From the NCBI RefSeq assembly GCF_016774335.1, contig NZ_JAETWA010000046.1:238438-302437 (forward strand): a stretch of DNA of 64,000 nt, written 5' to 3'. A program made the position numbers and the translations under genes. Origin of the DNA: Luteimonas saliphila. Lineage in GTDB: Bacteria > Pseudomonadota > Gammaproteobacteria > Xanthomonadales > Xanthomonadaceae. Below, one piece after another: positions 1-8,575 of this stretch; position 1 is the first letter of the stretch; each line of letters opens with the position of its first letter. The notes beneath the pieces are model-generated. The model searched no databases, had not been told where the DNA came from, and saw only the letters and a list, made by a program, of their open reading frames with translations.

Positions 1-6
1 GTCGCC

Positions 7-24
7 GCTGGGGTTTTCCCCAGC
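7..24. terminator. Stem-loop at left window edge
   Basis: GCTGGGG and CCCCAGC form a perfect 7-bp stem around a TTTT loop. It lies upstream of the first gene, so it could be the terminator of a gene outside the window. No T-tract follows on either strand, so termination is only inferred. Confidence 0.4.
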
Positions 25-84
25 TGGAAGCGCCGGCCCACCTGCCTATGCTCGATGCAACGCATTCAGCCTGGGGTGTTCGCC

Positions 85-858
85 ATGAGCGATGGCAGCG
101 ACGGTGCCGGCGGCGTCGGCAACGACGGCGGCAACAGCGGCGACCATGGCGTCGGCGCGACCGACAGCGCCAGCGGTCTCGGCGAGGCGATGGCCGACGC
201 CGTCAGCGGACTTGCCGACGCGGTCAGCCAGGCGCTGGGACTCGATGCCGACGCGCTCGGCAATGCCCTGTCGGGCCTGGCCGATGCGCTCGGGCTGGAG
301 ACCCAGGACCTGCAGGACATCGTCGGCGCGGCGCTGCTCGGCGCCATCACCGGCGGACTGCCGGGCGCGGTGCTCGGCGTGGTCAACGGCCTGGTCGGCG
401 GCAGCCTGAGCGACGCCGCGCGCGACGCGGTGGCCGCGAACGTGCCCGAGGCGATGCAGCCGTTCGCCAATCTCGCCATCGACGCCTTCGCCAGTCGCGT
501 GCCCGGCGCCAATACTTCGCTGGAAAGCGCGCTGGCGAGCTTCGCCAGCGGCGCACTGACCAACGGACGCGCGCCGGAGATCGGCGACATCGGCGCGGTC
601 GCGCGCTCGCTGGCCGACGTGCGCTCGCTGGCGACCGGTGCGCTGTCCGGCCTCGACCTGTCCAGTGCGGACGCGGCTGCGACCAGTATCGAGCGCGCGC
701 TCGATACCCATTTCGCCGAAGCGCGCAGTATCGCCACCGGCGTGGCCGAGAGTTTCGCGCGCAGCGGGACCGCCCATGCCGATGGCGGCCATGGCCCGCT
801 CGGCGATGGCGTCGAGGCGCTGGCGGTGGACGTGGTGCGGATGCTCGCCAACCGCTGA
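85..858 (+). CDS. Gly/Ala-rich protein with glycine-zipper stretch, function unknown
   Basis: A 257-aa protein I do not recognise. The start at 85 is preferred over the in-frame ATG at 55 because a GGGG stretch lies about 8 nt upstream. The N-terminus (residues 1-25) is rich in Gly, Asp, Asn and Ser. Residues 25-75 hold degenerate repeats of the type GLADALGL. Residues 79-107 form an uninterrupted hydrophobic segment with regularly spaced glycines (GAALLGAITGGLPGAVLG), resembling the glycine-zipper hairpins of pore-forming or membrane-inserting proteins. The C-terminal half is helical and Ala/Ser-rich. There is no classical signal peptide and no cysteine. It stands alone, with the Tet-type exporter 306 bp downstream. 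The alternative is a non-toxic low-complexity cell-surface or storage protein. Coding status is likely, function open. Confidence 0.6.
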   Translation: MSDGSDGAGGVGNDGGNSGDHGVGATDSASGLGEAMADAVSGLADAVSQALGLDADALGNALSGLADALGLETQDLQDIVGAALLGAITGGLPGAVLGVVNGLVGGSLSDAARDAVAANVPEAMQPFANLAIDAFASRVPGANTSLESALASFASGALTNGRAPEIGDIGAVARSLADVRSLATGALSGLDLSSADAAATSIERALDTHFAEARSIATGVAESFARSGTAHADGGHGPLGDGVEALAVDVVRMLANR

Positions 859-1164
859 CGGCGGTCGCCGGTGTTGGCGGGTATCGTCGCCGGCGTGGCT
901 CGCCGGTGGCAGGCGACCCGCCCCGGGAACAGCGTTCGGCATTGCCGTCGGGCCCAGGCATGGCTGGCCCTGCGTATGCGGACGCTGCTCGCGGGAGGGC
1001 TTTCGCAAGAAGGTCTGCTGGCGATGCGGCCGGCACGTCCGCATCCATGTACGGACATCCACGTGCGAAACGCGGGCCCGCGGGATCGGTGACTCGCCGC
1101 GTGGCCCCGGCATGGCCACGGGATTCGCGGATAATGCGCGATCCCACCTCTCCTGGCGCCCCGC
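859..1164. other. Intergenic region with hairpin and -10-like box
   Basis: I see no gene in these 306 bp. CGTGGCC (1100-1106) and GGCCACG (1114-1120) make a 7-bp hairpin, and a shorter GTCCG/CGGAC pair lies near 1050. GATAAT at 1130-1135, followed by GCG, looks like a -10 element for the downstream MFS gene, which starts at 1165. No convincing -35 was found. Confidence 0.4.
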
Positions 1165-2415
1165 GTGAGCGAACCGACGGCTTCCCGGCGCAAGGCCGCG
1201 CTGGTCTTCATCTTCCTGGTCGTGCTGATCGACGTGCTGGCGTTCGGGCTGATCATCCCGGTACTGCCGCACCTGGTGGACGAATTCACCGGAAGCAAGG
1301 CGCAGGCGGCTTTGTGGATCGGCGTGTTCGGCACGGTGTTCGCGGCAGTCCAGTTCATCTGCTCGCCGATCCAGGGCGCGCTCTCCGACCGCTACGGCCG
1401 GCGCCCGGTGATCCTGCTCTCGTGCCTGGGCCTGGGCGTGGACTTCGTGATCATGGCGCTGGCGCCGACGCTGTGGTGGCTGCTGGTGGCGCGCGTGTTC
1501 TCGGGCATGTTCTCCGCGAGTTTCACCACCGCCAACGCCTACGTGGCCGACATCATCGCGCCGGAGCGGCGCGCGAAAAGCTACGGCATGATCGGCGCCG
1601 CGTTCGGCGTCGGCTTCACCATCGGTCCCGTGCTCGGCGGCTGGCTCGGCGAGATCGACCTGCGGCTGCCGTTCTGGTTCGCCGCGGGGCTGGCGCTGCT
1701 CAACTTCTGCTACGGCCTGTTCGTGCTGCCCGAGTCGCTGCCGCGCGAGTCGCGCGCGACGCGCTTCGACTGGGCCGCGACGCGCCCGCACGCGGCGATC
1801 GTGCTGATCGCGCGCTATCCGTCGATCGTCGGCCTGGCCGCGGTGGTGTTCATCGCCAACCTCGCGCACTACGTGTACCCGAGCGTATTCGTGCTGTTCG
1901 CCGACGTGCGCTACGGCTGGGGCCCGTGGCAGGTGGGCTGGGTGCTGTTCCTGGTGGGCGTGTGCAGCGTGATCGTCAACGTCGCGGTGGTCGGGCGCGC
2001 GGTCAAGGCGTTCGGCGAGCGTCGCGCGCTGATCCTGGGCCTGGCCTGCGGCGTGGCCGGGTTCGTGGTCTACGCGTTCGCGCCGAAGGGCTGGATCTTC
2101 CTGCTCGGCCTGCCGGTCAGCGCGCTGTGGGCGATCGCCGCACCGGCCAGCCAGGCGCTGATCACGCGCCAGGTCGACAAGGACATGCAGGGCCGCATCC
2201 AGGGCGCGTTGATGAGCCTGGTGTCGGTGGCGGGGATCATCGCGCCGATCTCGTTCGCCAGCGTGTTCGGCCTGTTCATCGGCGAAGGCGCGCCGGTCGA
2301 ATTCCCAGGCGCGCCGTGGATGCTGGCGGCGGTGCTGCTTGCGACCGCGGCATGGATCGCGTGGTGCTACGCCCCGCGGTTGCCGCGCCAGGAGGCGCTG
2401 GCAGAACCGGGCTGA
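1165..2415 (+). CDS. Tet-type (TCR/Tet) MFS efflux transporter
   Basis: A 416-aa inner-membrane major-facilitator protein with about 12 hydrophobic segments. The MFS signature SDRYGRRPV follows TM2 (residues about 72-80) and a motif-C-like glycine-rich stretch (GAAFGVGFTIGPVLGG) lies in TM5, which places it with drug:H+ antiporters of the TetA type. Length matches that family (about 400 aa). The start is GTG at 1165; upstream in-frame sequence lacks family similarity. The C-terminus ends in a short charged tail. Substrate cannot be read from sequence: tetracycline is possible, but most chromosomal members in this group export other compounds. No TetR-type regulator is adjacent. Confidence 0.85.
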   Translation: MSEPTASRRKAALVFIFLVVLIDVLAFGLIIPVLPHLVDEFTGSKAQAALWIGVFGTVFAAVQFICSPIQGALSDRYGRRPVILLSCLGLGVDFVIMALAPTLWWLLVARVFSGMFSASFTTANAYVADIIAPERRAKSYGMIGAAFGVGFTIGPVLGGWLGEIDLRLPFWFAAGLALLNFCYGLFVLPESLPRESRATRFDWAATRPHAAIVLIARYPSIVGLAAVVFIANLAHYVYPSVFVLFADVRYGWGPWQVGWVLFLVGVCSVIVNVAVVGRAVKAFGERRALILGLACGVAGFVVYAFAPKGWIFLLGLPVSALWAIAAPASQALITRQVDKDMQGRIQGALMSLVSVAGIIAPISFASVFGLFIGEGAPVEFPGAPWMLAAVLLATAAWIAWCYAPRLPRQEALAEPG

Positions 2416-2450
2416 ACGCTCGCCGAGCCGCGTCGCCGGCGCGCCTGTCG

Positions 2451-2490
2451 CGGCGTGCGACGGAGTGCGACGGAGTGCGACGGAGTGCGA
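2451..2490. repeat. 10-bp tandem repeat, four copies
   Basis: The unit CGGAGTGCGA is present three times exactly (2461-2490), preceded by one copy with a single change (CGGCGTGCGA, 2451-2460). It sits just upstream of the ribosome-binding site of the small lipoprotein gene, so copy-number change could alter its leader. Confidence 0.9.
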
Positions 2491-2524
2491 GGATCGCGGA
2501 TCCATCGACCGGAGGAGGACAGGG

Positions 2525-2758
2525 ATGCGAATGACGACGGGAGCGGCGCTGGCCGCGCTGCTGCTTGCGGGCTGCGGCAGCTACGAATACCGGGACACCA
2601 ACGCGGCGGTCGATCGCGATCCTGCCTGTGCGGGTCGCGCCGATCGCCCCGGCGAGCCGGTCTCGCCTGCCTGCGAGCGCAAGACCGAGGCGAAGTGGAG
2701 CAGCGAACGCAAGCAAGCCGCGCCGATCGATTTCAGCGGCAAGCCCAGGGACGACTGA
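2525..2758 (+). CDS. Small lipoprotein, function unknown
   Basis: A 77-aa predicted lipoprotein. The signal peptide ends in the lipobox LAGC with the lipidated Cys at residue 17, followed by a short polar domain with two further cysteines (near residues 35 and 50) that could form a disulphide. The start is fixed by a strong GGAGGAGG ribosome-binding site 6-13 nt upstream. No family is recognised. It is followed by a strong hairpin and faces the I78-type lipoprotein gene tail to tail. A stretch of 10-bp tandem repeats precedes it. Confidence 0.75.
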   Translation: MRMTTGAALAALLLAGCGSYEYRDTNAAVDRDPACAGRADRPGEPVSPACERKTEAKWSSERKQAAPIDFSGKPRDD

Positions 2759-2766
2759 GCGCAGGA

Positions 2767-2797
2767 CGCCCCGCGCGCCCGGAGAGTGCGCGGGGCG
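2767..2797. terminator. Bidirectional hairpin between convergent lipoprotein genes
   Basis: CGCCCCGCGC (2767-2776) and GCGCGGGGCG (2788-2797) form a perfect 10-bp stem with an 11-nt loop. It lies midway between two convergent stop codons (2758 and 2804). There is no T-tract. Confidence 0.6.
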
Positions 2798-2803
2798 GTG
2801 ACC

Positions 2804-3220
2804 TCAGCCGCAGCTGATCCGCTGGATCACGCCGGCATCGTCGGTGTCGATGTTCAGGCGATCCTCGCGGAAGTCCATCGTCGCCGCGTCGCCGGGCTTG
2901 AGCACCCGCACGCTGGCCGAGCCGCTGTCGGCGGTGGCCCGGGCGACCAGCGCCTCGGTGGCCTCCTGGCCGACCAGACCCTGCACCGCGTCGGCGTTGC
3001 AGATGCGCGGCATGTCGTCGTCGTCCCCGAGCAGAGGCGGCGTCGCCTCGGCGGTGGCGGATGGGCGGGTGTCGACCGGCGTGGCGGCCGGATCGACGAC
3101 GGCCGGCGCCGCCGGTTCCTGGGAGCCGGGCGTGCAGCCGCCGAGCAACAGCGCCAGCGACAGCGACAGCGACAGCACCGCGGCTGGGACGGGCCGGGTT
3201 CGACGCGGGAATTGGATCAT
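2804..3220 (-). CDS. I78-family peptidase inhibitor-like lipoprotein
   Basis: A 138-aa protein. The signal peptide ends in LLGGC, making Cys29 the lipidation site. A Pro/Ala-rich linker covers residues 30-68. The C-terminal domain (about 73-138) carries the I78 pattern: CNADAVQGLVGQ, then VRVLKPG, then MDFREDRLNI and a terminal CG, with the paired cysteines expected in this elastase-inhibitor family. I78 inhibitors bind serine proteases, so the probable role is to guard the periplasm or outer membrane against proteases, which this window encodes in number. Start at 3220 gives the whole signal peptide. Family assignment is by motif; target protease is unknown. Confidence 0.85.
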   Translation of the reverse strand: MIQFPRRTRPVPAAVLSLSLSLALLLGGCTPGSQEPAAPAVVDPAATPVDTRPSATAEATPPLLGDDDDMPRICNADAVQGLVGQEATEALVARATADSGSASVRVLKPGDAATMDFREDRLNIDTDDAGVIQRISCG

Positions 3221-3326
3221 GGCGGGCCTCCTTGGCTCGACAGATTCAGGTTTGGGGGAGGCGCCACCATAGCGCGCGCTTCCTGAAGACTTGCGGGCCG
3301 CGGACCACGCCCGGGTTCGGATCCGT

Positions 3327-4211
3327 TCAGCCCACCGCGCCGCGCTTCGCCACCGGCAGCGCGCGGCGGACCATCGCGTTGAAGCCGGTCGCGAGCAGGC
3401 CGAAGCCGGCTTCGGTGGGATGGATCTCGTCGTACCAGAACGCGTGATCGTCGAGCGAGCCGATGCCGGAGAAATCGGCATGGGTGAACAGGGCCGGCCA
3501 GGCCGCGCGCGTGGGTACGAGCACCTGGTCGCGGAAGCCGTCCACCAGCAGGCGCCAGGCGAAGCGTTCGGCCTCGGCCTTGTTTCCCAGGACCGGCTGC
3601 ATCACCGGCCACAGCCACGGCCCCACCGTGCCCATCACCATCGCCGCCAGGCCGAGGTTGCCGACCGTCAGCGCGCCCTCCTTGCCGATCGCGTGTCGCG
3701 ACAGCGGCGCGTAGCCATGGCCGACCACGCGGAAATCGCCGCCGACCGTGGCCATCGCCGCGAGCAGCGTGTCGTAGCGCGCGCGCAGCCGTTCGAACGT
3801 GCCGTGCGCGACCACCGCGTCGAACGCGGCGTCGGCGTCCATCCGCCCGCGGCCTGCGAACACCCGTGCCAGCCGATCGCCGAGGCAGTCGTTGCCACCG
3901 ACGCTCAGGCACAACAGATCGAACCCGCGCGAGGCGAAGCGCTCGGCGTTGTTGCGGCAGGCCGCGGGCGTGAGCATCTGCGCGGCAGTGAGGCCGGGCC
4001 CGCCGAGCCGGATCGACATGCCGTCGATGCGCGCGAAGCTGTTCCAGCACAGGTTCCGGTATAGCGGCGTGCTGAACCAGGAATCGCCCCAGTAGGCGAT
4101 CAGCGGGCGACGTTCGAGGTAGGCGCGCCACTCCCGCCGCTGGCGTGAACCCGGTGTGCCGCTGGCGGCCCGGAGCTGGGTCCAGTTGTCGTAGATGCGC
4201 TTGAGTGTCAT
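3327..4211 (-). CDS. SGNH/GDSL-type hydrolase
   Basis: A 294-aa predicted esterase/lipase of the SGNH fold. Block I is YWGDSWFSTP (nucleophile Ser about residue 44), block III is GGND (Asn), and block V is DEIHPT (Asp/His), so all four SGNH residues are visible. The start at 4211 follows an AGGAGG ribosome-binding site 7 nt upstream. There is no signal peptide, so it appears cytoplasmic or released in another way. It is divergent from the large patatin-like phospholipase gene with 266 bp between starts, suggesting shared control of two lipolytic enzymes. The substrate is unknown. A paralogous middle insertion (residues about 165-210) is hydrophobic and may contact membrane. Confidence 0.85.
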   Translation of the reverse strand: MTLKRIYDNWTQLRAASGTPGSRQRREWRAYLERRPLIAYWGDSWFSTPLYRNLCWNSFARIDGMSIRLGGPGLTAAQMLTPAACRNNAERFASRGFDLLCLSVGGNDCLGDRLARVFAGRGRMDADAAFDAVVAHGTFERLRARYDTLLAAMATVGGDFRVVGHGYAPLSRHAIGKEGALTVGNLGLAAMVMGTVGPWLWPVMQPVLGNKAEAERFAWRLLVDGFRDQVLVPTRAAWPALFTHADFSGIGSLDDHAFWYDEIHPTEAGFGLLATGFNAMVRRALPVAKRGAVG

Positions 4212-4477
4212 GCCGCCGCCTCCTGCCGCGAGTCTGGTCCGCCGCGCCGGGGGACACCAGCCCCCGGCGGCGCACGCACCGAGGAGGGGCGGGATCGTCC
4301 GCTTGCGCCCGGCGACCGGTCCGGGACCCGTCATCGGCGATGGCGCGAAAGCGCGCGGTACGCAGGCAGGACAACGGGGCCCGGGGGCGGCGACGGCCAC
4401 GGCCGCGGGATGTGCCCACGCGCGTTTGCACTACAGTGGCGCCCGGGGGGGATCTGCCAACGCACACGGAGGATGCG

Positions 4478-7400
4478 GTGCGACTGCAGAACATGTTGCC
4501 GCCGGCCCTGAAGGCCCGCTGGGGCGGCGCCGGCGCACCGGCCCCCGACGCCGGTTCGGTCAAGGCTGCCGAACTGCGCACGATCCTTGGCGGGGGCCTG
4601 CGCGGCGATCCGGTCGAGGTCGAGGCTTGGGGCCTGGCGCTGTCGGGCGGTGGGATCCGCAGCGCGACCTTCGGCTTGGGCGTGCTGCAGGCGCTGGCGC
4701 GCAACGGCCTGCTCAAGTGCTTCCATTACCAGTCGACGGTGTCCGGCGGCGGCTACATCGGGGCATTCCTGCAGGCCCTGATCCGACGCCACGGCTTCGA
4801 ACGCGCATTCCGCACGCTGGCGCCGCGCGGCGACCACGACCGCCCCGAGGAGGGTTCCCCCGGCACCCGGCCGATCCGCCACCTGCGCGAGTACAGCAAC
4901 TACCTGAGCCCCCGGAAGTCGCCGTTCTCCGGCGACACCCTGGGCATGGTCGGCACTTACGCGCGCAACGTGCTGCTGGTGCAGGTGCAGCTGTGCGCGC
5001 TGATCCTGGCGCTGTGCCTGCTGCCGCTGCTGCTGTACGCGGGCGCGGACGAGGTGACGCGGCGCAATCCCACCCTGCTGCTGTCGCTCGCCGGGTTGAC
5101 CGGGATGCTGGCGATCGTGCTGCTCGCCTACGTGAGTACCTATGCCAACCGTCGCACGCAGCCGGCGGCAGGCGAGATGCCGCCGCCGCCGCGGCGCGTG
5201 GTGCTGGCGGCCCTGGCGACGATCGTCGCGCTGGCGGTCGCGTCGATGCTGGGCGCGCTCGGCCTGGCGCGCTTCGAGCGCCTGCCGGGCCTGTTCGCGA
5301 GCGCGCTGGGCTGGCTGCCGCGGGCATGGACCGAAGGCTTCGAACTGGGCATCGTCACCGCGGCGTTGTACCTGCTGGTGTGGCACGCCTGGCTGCTGCT
5401 CGACCCGTGGTACTCGCGCCTGGTGGCGACCGGCGACGCGCCGCCGCCGGCGCTGCAGCGCCACCCCTGGCGCTTCGTGCTGGCGACGGTGGGCGCGGCG
5501 GCGTTCGCGGGGGTGGCGATCATGCTGCTGCGCGGGTGGCTGTCGGGCTGGCAGGCGGTGGGCAGCCTCTGGCACATCCTGGCCTTCGGCCCGCCGCTGG
5601 TGGTGGCCGTGGTGGTGCTGACCGCGATCGTGCACCTGGGCCTCGCCGGACCGGCGATGAGCGACCTGCAGCGCGAGATCTGGGCGCGCGTGGGCGGCAA
5701 GACCTGCGCCCTGGTGGCGCTGGGCATGACGCTTACGCTGGGGCTGACGATCTACGGCCCGTGGCTGATGCGCTACGGAGCCGGGCAGGGCGCGCAGGCC
5801 TTGTCGGGCGCGGGCTGGGCCGGCGTGCTGGCGTGGGTGTCGACCACCGGCATCGGCCTGCTGGTCGCGCACGGCAAGCGCGATGGCAGCGAGCGCAGCA
5901 AGCGTTCGCGCCTGCTCGACCTGGTGGCACGGACCGCGCCGTGGGTGTTCCTGCTCGGCCTGCTGATCGCGCTCAGCCTGGCCGGCCATGTATTGCTGCA
6001 GGCGGCCGGGCCCGCGCTGGAGCGGTTCGCCGGGGGCGCGGCACCGACGCCTGCGACGTTCGAGAGCGAACGGCTCGCCGACTACCTCGTGCGGCTGCAT
6101 GGCGCGGTCACCTCGTATCCGCGCGCGCTGCTGCTGCTGATCCTCGGCGCGCTGGCGCTGTGGCTGCTGTTCGGCTGGGCGGTGAACGTCAACGAGTTCA
6201 GCCTCAACGCCTTCTATCGCAACCGGCTGGTGCGTTGCTACCTCGGTGCCAGCAACGACCACCGCAACCCCGAGCCCACCACCAACTTCGACGTGCAGGA
6301 CGACCTGGTGCTGGCCGACCTGGTGGAAGTCGTGCGCCACGACGGCACGCGGCCGCTGTACCCGCTGGTCGGCACCGCGCTGAACATGGTCGCGGCCAAG
6401 CAGCTCGACTGGCAGGACCGCAAGGCCGCCTCGTTCTGCCTCACGCCGGGCTGGTGCGGTTACCTGCCGCCGGATTCGCGCGCAGGCGACGCGCCGATCG
6501 GCGACCGCGCGGCGGCGACCGCCGGCACCGCATCCGCGGCACCGGGTGGCGCGCATGTCGACTCGCTGGCGGCCTCGCTCACCCTGGGCAGCGCGATCGC
6601 GATCTCGGGCGCGGCGGTCAACCCGAACATGGGCTACCACAGCTCGCCCGCGGTGACCTTCCTGCTCACCCTGTTCGACGCGCGCCTGGGCTGGTGGCTG
6701 CCGAATCCACGCCATCCCGAGCATCCACGCGCCGACAGCTCGCCGTTCTTCGGCCGCTGGCTGCTGGCCGAGATGCTCGGGCGCACGCATGCCGGCGGCA
6801 AGTTCGTGCACCTGTCCGACGGCGGCCATTTCGAGAACCTCGGCCTGTACGAGCTGGTGCGGCGCCGCTGCCGCTTCATCCTCTGCGTCGACGCCGCCGC
6901 CGACGCCGACCGCGCGTTCGCCGACCTCGGCAATGCCGTGCACAAGTGCCGGGTCGATTTCGGCGCCGACATCGACATCGACGTCGCCGCGCTGGCGGCA
7001 CGCGACGGCGCCCTGGCCGAGCGCAGCTGCGCGGTGGGCCGGATTACCTACGCCGACGGCAGCGTCGGCACCCTGCTGTACCTCAAGCCCACCCTGACCG
7101 GGGAGGAGCCGGCCGACATCGCCCACTACGCGCGCAGCCACCACTGTTTCCCGCACGAGCCGACGTCCGACCAGTTCTTCGACGAGGCGCAGTTCGAAAG
7201 CTACCGACGGCTCGGCGAGGACATCGCCCAGCGCGCGCTCGATCCGGCACTGGAACGCATCGACGCCGCGCCCGGCTCGCCGGGACACGACCAGCTCGGG
7301 CTGTACGACTCCGCGCTCAAGGACAAGCTGCTGATCGCACTGCGCCAGCGCTGGGTGGCGCCGCTGCCGGGCGTGGCCGACCGCTTCGCCCTGCACGGCA

Positions 7401-8365
7401 AGGCGCTGACGCGGCTGTTCGGCAAGCTGCGTGACACGCCCGCGCTGGCGGTGCTCGACGCGCAGTTCTATCCGGCCTGGACCGACCTGGTCGAAGGGAC
7501 GTCGTCGCGGGCCGACGCAGCGCCGCCGTCGGCGCTGGAACGGCGCACGCGCCTGCCGCCGCCGGAGGACTTCCGTACCTGCTTCTACTTCTGCCAGGAG
7601 CTGATCCGGCTGATGGAGGCGGTCTACCACGACCTCGACCTGGAGCATGCCTGGGACCATCCCGACAACCGCGGCTGGCTCAACGCGTTCCGGCACTGGA
7701 GCTGGGCGCCGATGTTCCGGATCGCGTGGATAGTCGGTGCGCCGAGCCTGGGCGCGCGCTTCGTCGCCTTCTGCCAGCAGCGGCTGGACCTGCCGCGACT
7801 GGACAACGACGGCGAGGACCGTCGGCGGGTGCTGCGGCTCGAGCGGCACCAAGTGCCGCCCGATGGCGACTGGCAGGGCCTGTGCGACACGTTGATGTCC
7901 GCCGGCACGATCAATCACGTCGAGCACTCGATCCTGTCGTCGGATCCGGTCTGCAAGCACGCGGTGCGGCCGACCCACCTGTACGTGCTGCGGCTGAAGT
8001 GGTCGGCGGTGCTTGCGCGCACCGGCACCGACATGGCCGACAGCACGCTGGGCGTGGCCGCGATGGCGGAAGGCACGCTGCGCCTGCTGCGCGTGCAGGA
8101 CCATGTGCGCCGGCTGGGCTTGGCGACCGAGTTCATGCGCCTGCTGATCAACCGCGAGGTGGTCTCGGAGGTCGACATTCGCAGCGGCTACTACGGCCTC
8201 GGCGGCGTCTGCCGCAACCGCCGTGCGCAGCAGGTGCAGGCCTGGCTGGAGCAGGCGCTGACACTGGCGCGCAAGCGCCAGAGCGCTCGCAACGATGCGG
8301 CGCGGGCCAAGCGCGAGGCGCGTCGTACGCGCAGGCAGTCGCCGCCGCCGGCGCCCGTCGAATGA
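4478..8365 (+). CDS. Large membrane patatin-like phospholipase
   Basis: A 1295-aa protein. The oxyanion loop SGGGIRS starts at Ser56 and the nucleophile context STVSGGGYIG gives Ser89; the motif is xVSGG rather than classical GxSxG, as seen in a subgroup of patatin proteins. The partner Asp is probably D781 in SDGGHFENLG. Between them (residues about 165-570) are about ten hydrophobic membrane-spanning segments, so the patatin fold seems split by a membrane domain. The C-terminal 400 residues are soluble, with a basic tail. GTG at 4478 is chosen because GGAGG lies 5 nt upstream. It is divergent from the SGNH hydrolase. Expected activity is phospholipase A/lysophospholipase at the inner membrane; biological role unknown. 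Confidence 0.85.
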   Translation: MRLQNMLPPALKARWGGAGAPAPDAGSVKAAELRTILGGGLRGDPVEVEAWGLALSGGGIRSATFGLGVLQALARNGLLKCFHYQSTVSGGGYIGAFLQALIRRHGFERAFRTLAPRGDHDRPEEGSPGTRPIRHLREYSNYLSPRKSPFSGDTLGMVGTYARNVLLVQVQLCALILALCLLPLLLYAGADEVTRRNPTLLLSLAGLTGMLAIVLLAYVSTYANRRTQPAAGEMPPPPRRVVLAALATIVALAVASMLGALGLARFERLPGLFASALGWLPRAWTEGFELGIVTAALYLLVWHAWLLLDPWYSRLVATGDAPPPALQRHPWRFVLATVGAAAFAGVAIMLLRGWLSGWQAVGSLWHILAFGPPLVVAVVVLTAIVHLGLAGPAMSDLQREIWARVGGKTCALVALGMTLTLGLTIYGPWLMRYGAGQGAQALSGAGWAGVLAWVSTTGIGLLVAHGKRDGSERSKRSRLLDLVARTAPWVFLLGLLIALSLAGHVLLQAAGPALERFAGGAAPTPATFESERLADYLVRLHGAVTSYPRALLLLILGALALWLLFGWAVNVNEFSLNAFYRNRLVRCYLGASNDHRNPEPTTNFDVQDDLVLADLVEVVRHDGTRPLYPLVGTALNMVAAKQLDWQDRKAASFCLTPGWCGYLPPDSRAGDAPIGDRAAATAGTASAAPGGAHVDSLAASLTLGSAIAISGAAVNPNMGYHSSPAVTFLLTLFDARLGWWLPNPRHPEHPRADSSPFFGRWLLAEMLGRTHAGGKFVHLSDGGHFENLGLYELVRRRCRFILCVDAAADADRAFADLGNAVHKCRVDFGADIDIDVAALAARDGALAERSCAVGRITYADGSVGTLLYLKPTLTGEEPADIAHYARSHHCFPHEPTSDQFFDEAQFESYRRLGEDIAQRALDPALERIDAAPGSPGHDQLGLYDSALKDKLLIALRQRWVAPLPGVADRFALHGKALTRLFGKLRDTPALAVLDAQFYPAWTDLVEGTSSRADAAPPSALERRTRLPPPEDFRTCFYFCQELIRLMEAVYHDLDLEHAWDHPDNRGWLNAFRHWSWAPMFRIAWIVGAPSLGARFVAFCQQRLDLPRLDNDGEDRRRVLRLERHQVPPDGDWQGLCDTLMSAGTINHVEHSILSSDPVCKHAVRPTHLYVLRLKWSAVLARTGTDMADSTLGVAAMAEGTLRLLRVQDHVRRLGLATEFMRLLINREVVSEVDIRSGYYGLGGVCRNRRAQQVQAWLEQALTLARKRQSARNDAARAKREARRTRRQSPPPAPVE

Positions 8366-8372
8366 CGCATAT

Positions 8373-8393
8373 GGCGGGAGTACGACTCCCGCC
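8373..8393. terminator. Hairpin after the patatin gene
   Basis: GGCGGGAGT and ACTCCCGCC form a perfect 9-bp stem with a 3-nt loop, 8 nt after the patatin stop codon. No T-run follows, so it may act as a Rho-linked or processing hairpin. Confidence 0.6.
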
Positions 8394-8575
8394 GTGGCGC
8401 CTGTCGATGCGCTGCGCGGCACGCCGACCGATGCCACCCGGGAGCGATGCCCTTCGAGGCTCCGGCCGGGGTACGTGTCACGCCACCGGCCCCGCCCGCG
8501 TCCAGCCATCAAGACGCGCCACGCGTGGCGGCCCGCTGGCCGCTACAGTGCACCCTGCCTACCGGAGGACACCCG

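Noticed and set aside
46..2505. Very long open frames on the strand opposite to real genes (also near 4331-8512, 10986-15047, 16896-20951 and others)
   Set aside because: In 70% GC DNA stop codons are rare, so long antisense frames are common. Their products are strings of Arg, His, Gln and Ala without family motifs, and the facing frames encode recognisable proteins.
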